Made by a program: the position numbers and the translations under genes. Below, in pieces: positions 62,301-64,000 of a DNA stretch of 64,000 nt. The stretch's first letter is position 1, and each line of letters opens with the position of its first letter. The DNA is taken from contig CM072803.1 in assembly GCA_037013495.1 (NCBI GenBank), positions 55,627,627 to 55,691,626 on the forward strand. The letters run 5' to 3'. The stretch is from Hippophae tibetana. Taxonomy: Eukaryota; Streptophyta; Magnoliopsida; Rosales; Elaeagnaceae. The notes beneath the pieces are model-generated. The model did no database searches. It was not told the origin of the DNA and saw only the letters and a program-made list of their open reading frames with translations.

Positions 62301-64000
62301 ATAAGAGATCAATAATTCTCATTTTCGACTCATTTTTGACATCAATATTCTTAACTTATTTATAAGTTATTTTCGTTTTTTTGGATGGCATCGTAATGAA
62401 TTTGCCTTTGGTTTTCCCCTTCTCCCTAGAAATCTAGGTTTCAAACCTATTCTAAGAGTAAGAGGTAGTGAAATATGATGCTACATATTACGCTCATCCA
62501 CAATAGCAATTTTTCTAGCTAGGTAACAAAAAGTTTACAAATGATGTCTGAAACAACCTCTATCCATCAACATTTTTCATTTGGAAGGGAGGTAATATAA
62601 TTTGCATGAATTTGCCTGTGCGGGGAATTAGGGCTTAAAAAGGAAAAAAAATAATGAGAGATCATGAGGAAAAATCAATAAGGGGATAATAATACATAAT
62701 CATTTTCTCATATCTATATTATAAAAGAAATTTGGCAAAATAAATACTACGCGTTTTATTTCCTAATAATTATGATATATTTAAGAGAAATTATTACGTC
62801 TTATGATGCGAAACTATTTAAATTTGAAATTATGTTCATTATTCTAAATAAGAGATCAATAATTCTCATTTTCGACTCATTTTTGACATCAATATTATTA
62901 ACTTATTTATAAGTTATTGTGGTTTTTTTGGATGGCATCGTAATGAATTTGCCTTTGGTTGTCCCTTTCTCCCTAGAAATCAAGGTTTCAAACCCATTCT
63001 AAAAGTAAGAGTTAGTAAAATATGATGCTACATATTACGCTCATCCACAATAGCAATTTTTCTAGCTCGGTAATAAAAAGTTTACAAATGATGTCTGAAA
63101 TAACCTCTATCCATCAACATTTTTCATTTGGAAGGGAGGTAATATAATTTGCATGAATTTGCCTCTGCGGGGAATTAGTATTTACAAAGGAAAGAAAATA
63201 ATCATAGATCATGAGGAAAAATCAATAAGGGGATAATAATACATAATCATTTTCTTATATCTATATTATAAAAGAAAGTTGGCAAAATAAATACTACGCA
63301 TTTTATTTCCTAATAATTATGATATATTTAAATGCAATTATTCGTCTTATGATGCAAAACTATTTAAATTTGAAATGTTTTTCATTATTCTAAATAAGAG
63401 ATCAATAATTCTCATTTTCGACTCATTTTTTACATCAATATTCTTAACTTATTTATAAGTTATTTTCGTTTTTTTGGATGGCATCGTAATGAATTTGCCT
63501 TTGGTTGTCCCCTTCTCCCTAGAAATCTAGGTTTCAAACCTATTCTAAGAGTAAGAATTAGTGAAATATGATGCTACATATTACGCTCATCCACAATAGC
63601 AATGTTTCTAGCTAGGTAACAAAAAGTTTACAAATGATGTCTGAAACAACCTCTATCCATCAACATTTTTCATTTGGAAGGGAGGTAATATAATTTGCAT
63701 GAATTTGCCTATGCGGGGAATTAGGACTTACAAAGGAAAAATAATAATCATAGATCATGGGGAAAAATCAATAAGGGGATAATAATACATAATCATTTTC
63801 TCATATCTATATTATAAAAGAAAGTTGGCAAAATAAATACTACGCGTTTTATTTCCTAATAATTATGATATATTTAAGTGAAATTATTACATCTTATGAT
63901 GCAAAACTATTTAAATTTGAAATTTTTATTCATTATTCTAAATAAGAGATCAATAATTCTCATTTTCAACTCATTTTTGACATCAATATTCTTAACTTAT
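59321..64000. repeat. Right-edge block, copies 110-117 plus a partial copy: older-looking variants
   Basis: The order is C1/A hybrid, A-like, B-like, B, D-like (copy 114), B, A, B, partial C1. Private changes are frequent: TATTATAATAG (59,435), ACTATGCG (59,463), CGTTTTGTTTCC, AGAGTAAGTG, ATTACCCTCATCC, CTAAATAGG (60,326), CTATGCATC and GGGCTTAAAAAGG. Copy 114 matches copy 2 at the far left. Copy 115 (ATTATTCGCC, GAAAATTTG, GAGGTAGTG) matches the front of copy 53, 33,887 bp upstream. The frame 60,583-60,795 in copy 112 is open because TATAAG became TATATG there, independently of the TTTACAAG change elsewhere. Confidence 0.78.
61614..62162 (+). repeat. Reference monomer, class D-like (copy 114, 549 bp)
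   Basis: This copy has ATGTATTTAAGTG (a two-base insertion that makes it 549 bp), GATGCTAAAC, GAAATGTTGTTC, GAATTTTCCTTTGG, AGCTCGGTAAC, the tail CATCGAGAAAAATC and GGGGAAAATAAAACATAATC, then CTCATGTCTATATT. Copy 2 (398-946) shares nearly all of these, although it lies 61 kb away. The CGAG/GGGGAAAATAAAAC tail alone recurs at the ends of copies 24, 26, 38, 45, 51, 64, 82, 97, 100 and 104. D therefore appears to be an older class that survives mainly as the 3' part of hybrids. Confidence 0.75.

Larger units (their letters stand above)
1..64000. repeat. Satellite DNA array, ~546.6-bp monomer, ~117 copies
   Basis: The entire window is head-to-tail copies of one A+T-rich unit. The anchor TGGAAGGGAGG (or a one-base variant) occurs 117 times, from 271 to 63,675, giving a mean period of 63,404/116 = 546.6 bp. 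No spacing falls outside 545-549. Both window ends cut through a monomer, so the array extends beyond the window on both sides. Copies differ by scattered substitutions and one-base indels. No unrelated sequence, inverted copy or mobile element interrupts them. Such arrays are characteristic of eukaryotic constitutive heterochromatin. Host and chromosomal position cannot be read from the sequence. I do not recognise the family. A period of 546 bp is close to three nucleosome repeats of about 182 bp, but I saw no internal threefold repeat. Confidence 0.99.
31552..64000. repeat. Monomer register, copies 59-117
   Basis: Anchor positions for copies 59-117: 31971, 32517, 33065, 33610, 34158, 34704, 35250, 35797, 36343, 36889, 37435, 37982, 38528, 39074, 39621, 40166, 40714, 41259, 41807, 42353, 42901, 43446, 43994, 44541, 45087, 45634, 46180, 46727, 47274, 47821, 48367, 48913, 49460, 50006, 50551, 51099, 51644, 52192, 52739, 53285, 53832, 54379, 54925, 55472, 56019, 56567, 57113, 57659, 58205, 58752, 59298, 59846, 60393, 60940, 61487, 62036, 62582, 63129, 63675. 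A final incomplete copy runs from 63,802 to the window end. Positions were read by eye, so a slip of one base in an individual value is possible. The long-range offsets are mutually consistent: for example, copies 30/55, 32/57 and 36/61 are all 13,661 apart. Confidence 0.95.

Noticed and set aside
1..64000. CRISPR array or phage/plasmid direct repeats
   Set aside because: The unit is about 546 bp with no short-repeat/unique-spacer alternation. The whole unit is repeated with a few percent variation.
1..64000. Tandem rDNA, 5S, tRNA or histone gene cluster
   Set aside because: The monomer is A+T-rich throughout and lacks conserved rRNA, tRNA or histone-coding segments on either strand. The longest frames are 70 codons and are not conserved between copies.
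1..64000. Internal LTR or retroelement remnant as the origin of the monomer
   Set aside because: No TG...CA termini, primer-binding site, polypurine tract plus LTR, or reverse-transcriptase-like frame is visible. The purine-rich anchor alone is not sufficient.
1..64000. Monomer made of three ~182-bp nucleosome-sized sub-repeats
   Set aside because: The length is suggestive, but the only internal repeat I could find is the 12-bp ATGAATTTGCCT pair 210 bp apart. There is no threefold similarity.

Overview
The whole 64 kb window is one uninterrupted tandem array of an A+T-rich satellite DNA (roughly 70% A+T by eye), with a monomer of about 546.6 bp. I placed 117 successive copies by hand with a conserved anchor (TGGAAGGGAGG and its variants). 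It first occurs at 271 and last at 63,675, and every spacing is 545-549 bp. I see no unique sequence, protein-coding gene, tRNA, rRNA, transposon insertion, telomere repeat or array edge. All copies lie in the same orientation. This is eukaryotic heterochromatin (centromeric, pericentromeric, subtelomeric or knob-type). A large repeat-rich genome such as a plant is my first guess, but nothing here fixes the host, and I do not recognise the family.

Monomers fall into a few variant classes. A (547 bp) has TATTATTAAC, TTATTGTGG and CTACAAATC in its first part and AGCTCGG, a GCATTAATTT or GCATGAATTT tail and GGATTTAC in its second. B (546 bp) has a one-base deletion (ATTATTCGTC), CTTAAC, TTTTCG or TTTTTG, and CCCCTTCTCCCTAG. 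C1 (about 548 bp) has ATTACATC, TTACTGGGG and CCTATGCTTTT. C2 (547 bp) has TTACTGGGG with CCTTTGG and GTGCCGGGAATTATG. D-like copies carry a CGAGAAAAA...GGGGAAAATAAAACATAA tail. Many copies are hybrids of two classes.

Layout, with monomer n running from anchor(n-1)+127 to anchor(n)+126. 1-3,133: mixed edge variants. 3,134-9,694: four regular B-C-A trimers of about 1,640 bp. 9,695-16,250: two 6-monomer units (offset 3,279). 17,345-24,995: a tandem 7-monomer duplication (offset 3,826). About 15,040-20,230 recurs at 28,700-33,890 (offset 13,661). 25.6-27.5 kb recurs at 36.5-38.45 kb (offset 10,926-10,927). 38,655-44,120: a 1,093-bp dimer amplified five times. 44,668-46,853: another 1,093-bp dimer pair. 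47.4-50.0 kb recurs at 56.7-59.3 kb (offset 9,292). 52,712-56,051: two 1,640-bp trimers, identical wherever I compared them. 59.3-64 kb: edge-like variants that match those at the left end.

The biology is that of the array: unequal exchange and conversion produce nested higher-order repeats, hybrid monomers and segmental duplications on several scales. The ten 70-codon open frames are chance products of a stop-codon change in a subset of monomers and are not annotated as genes.
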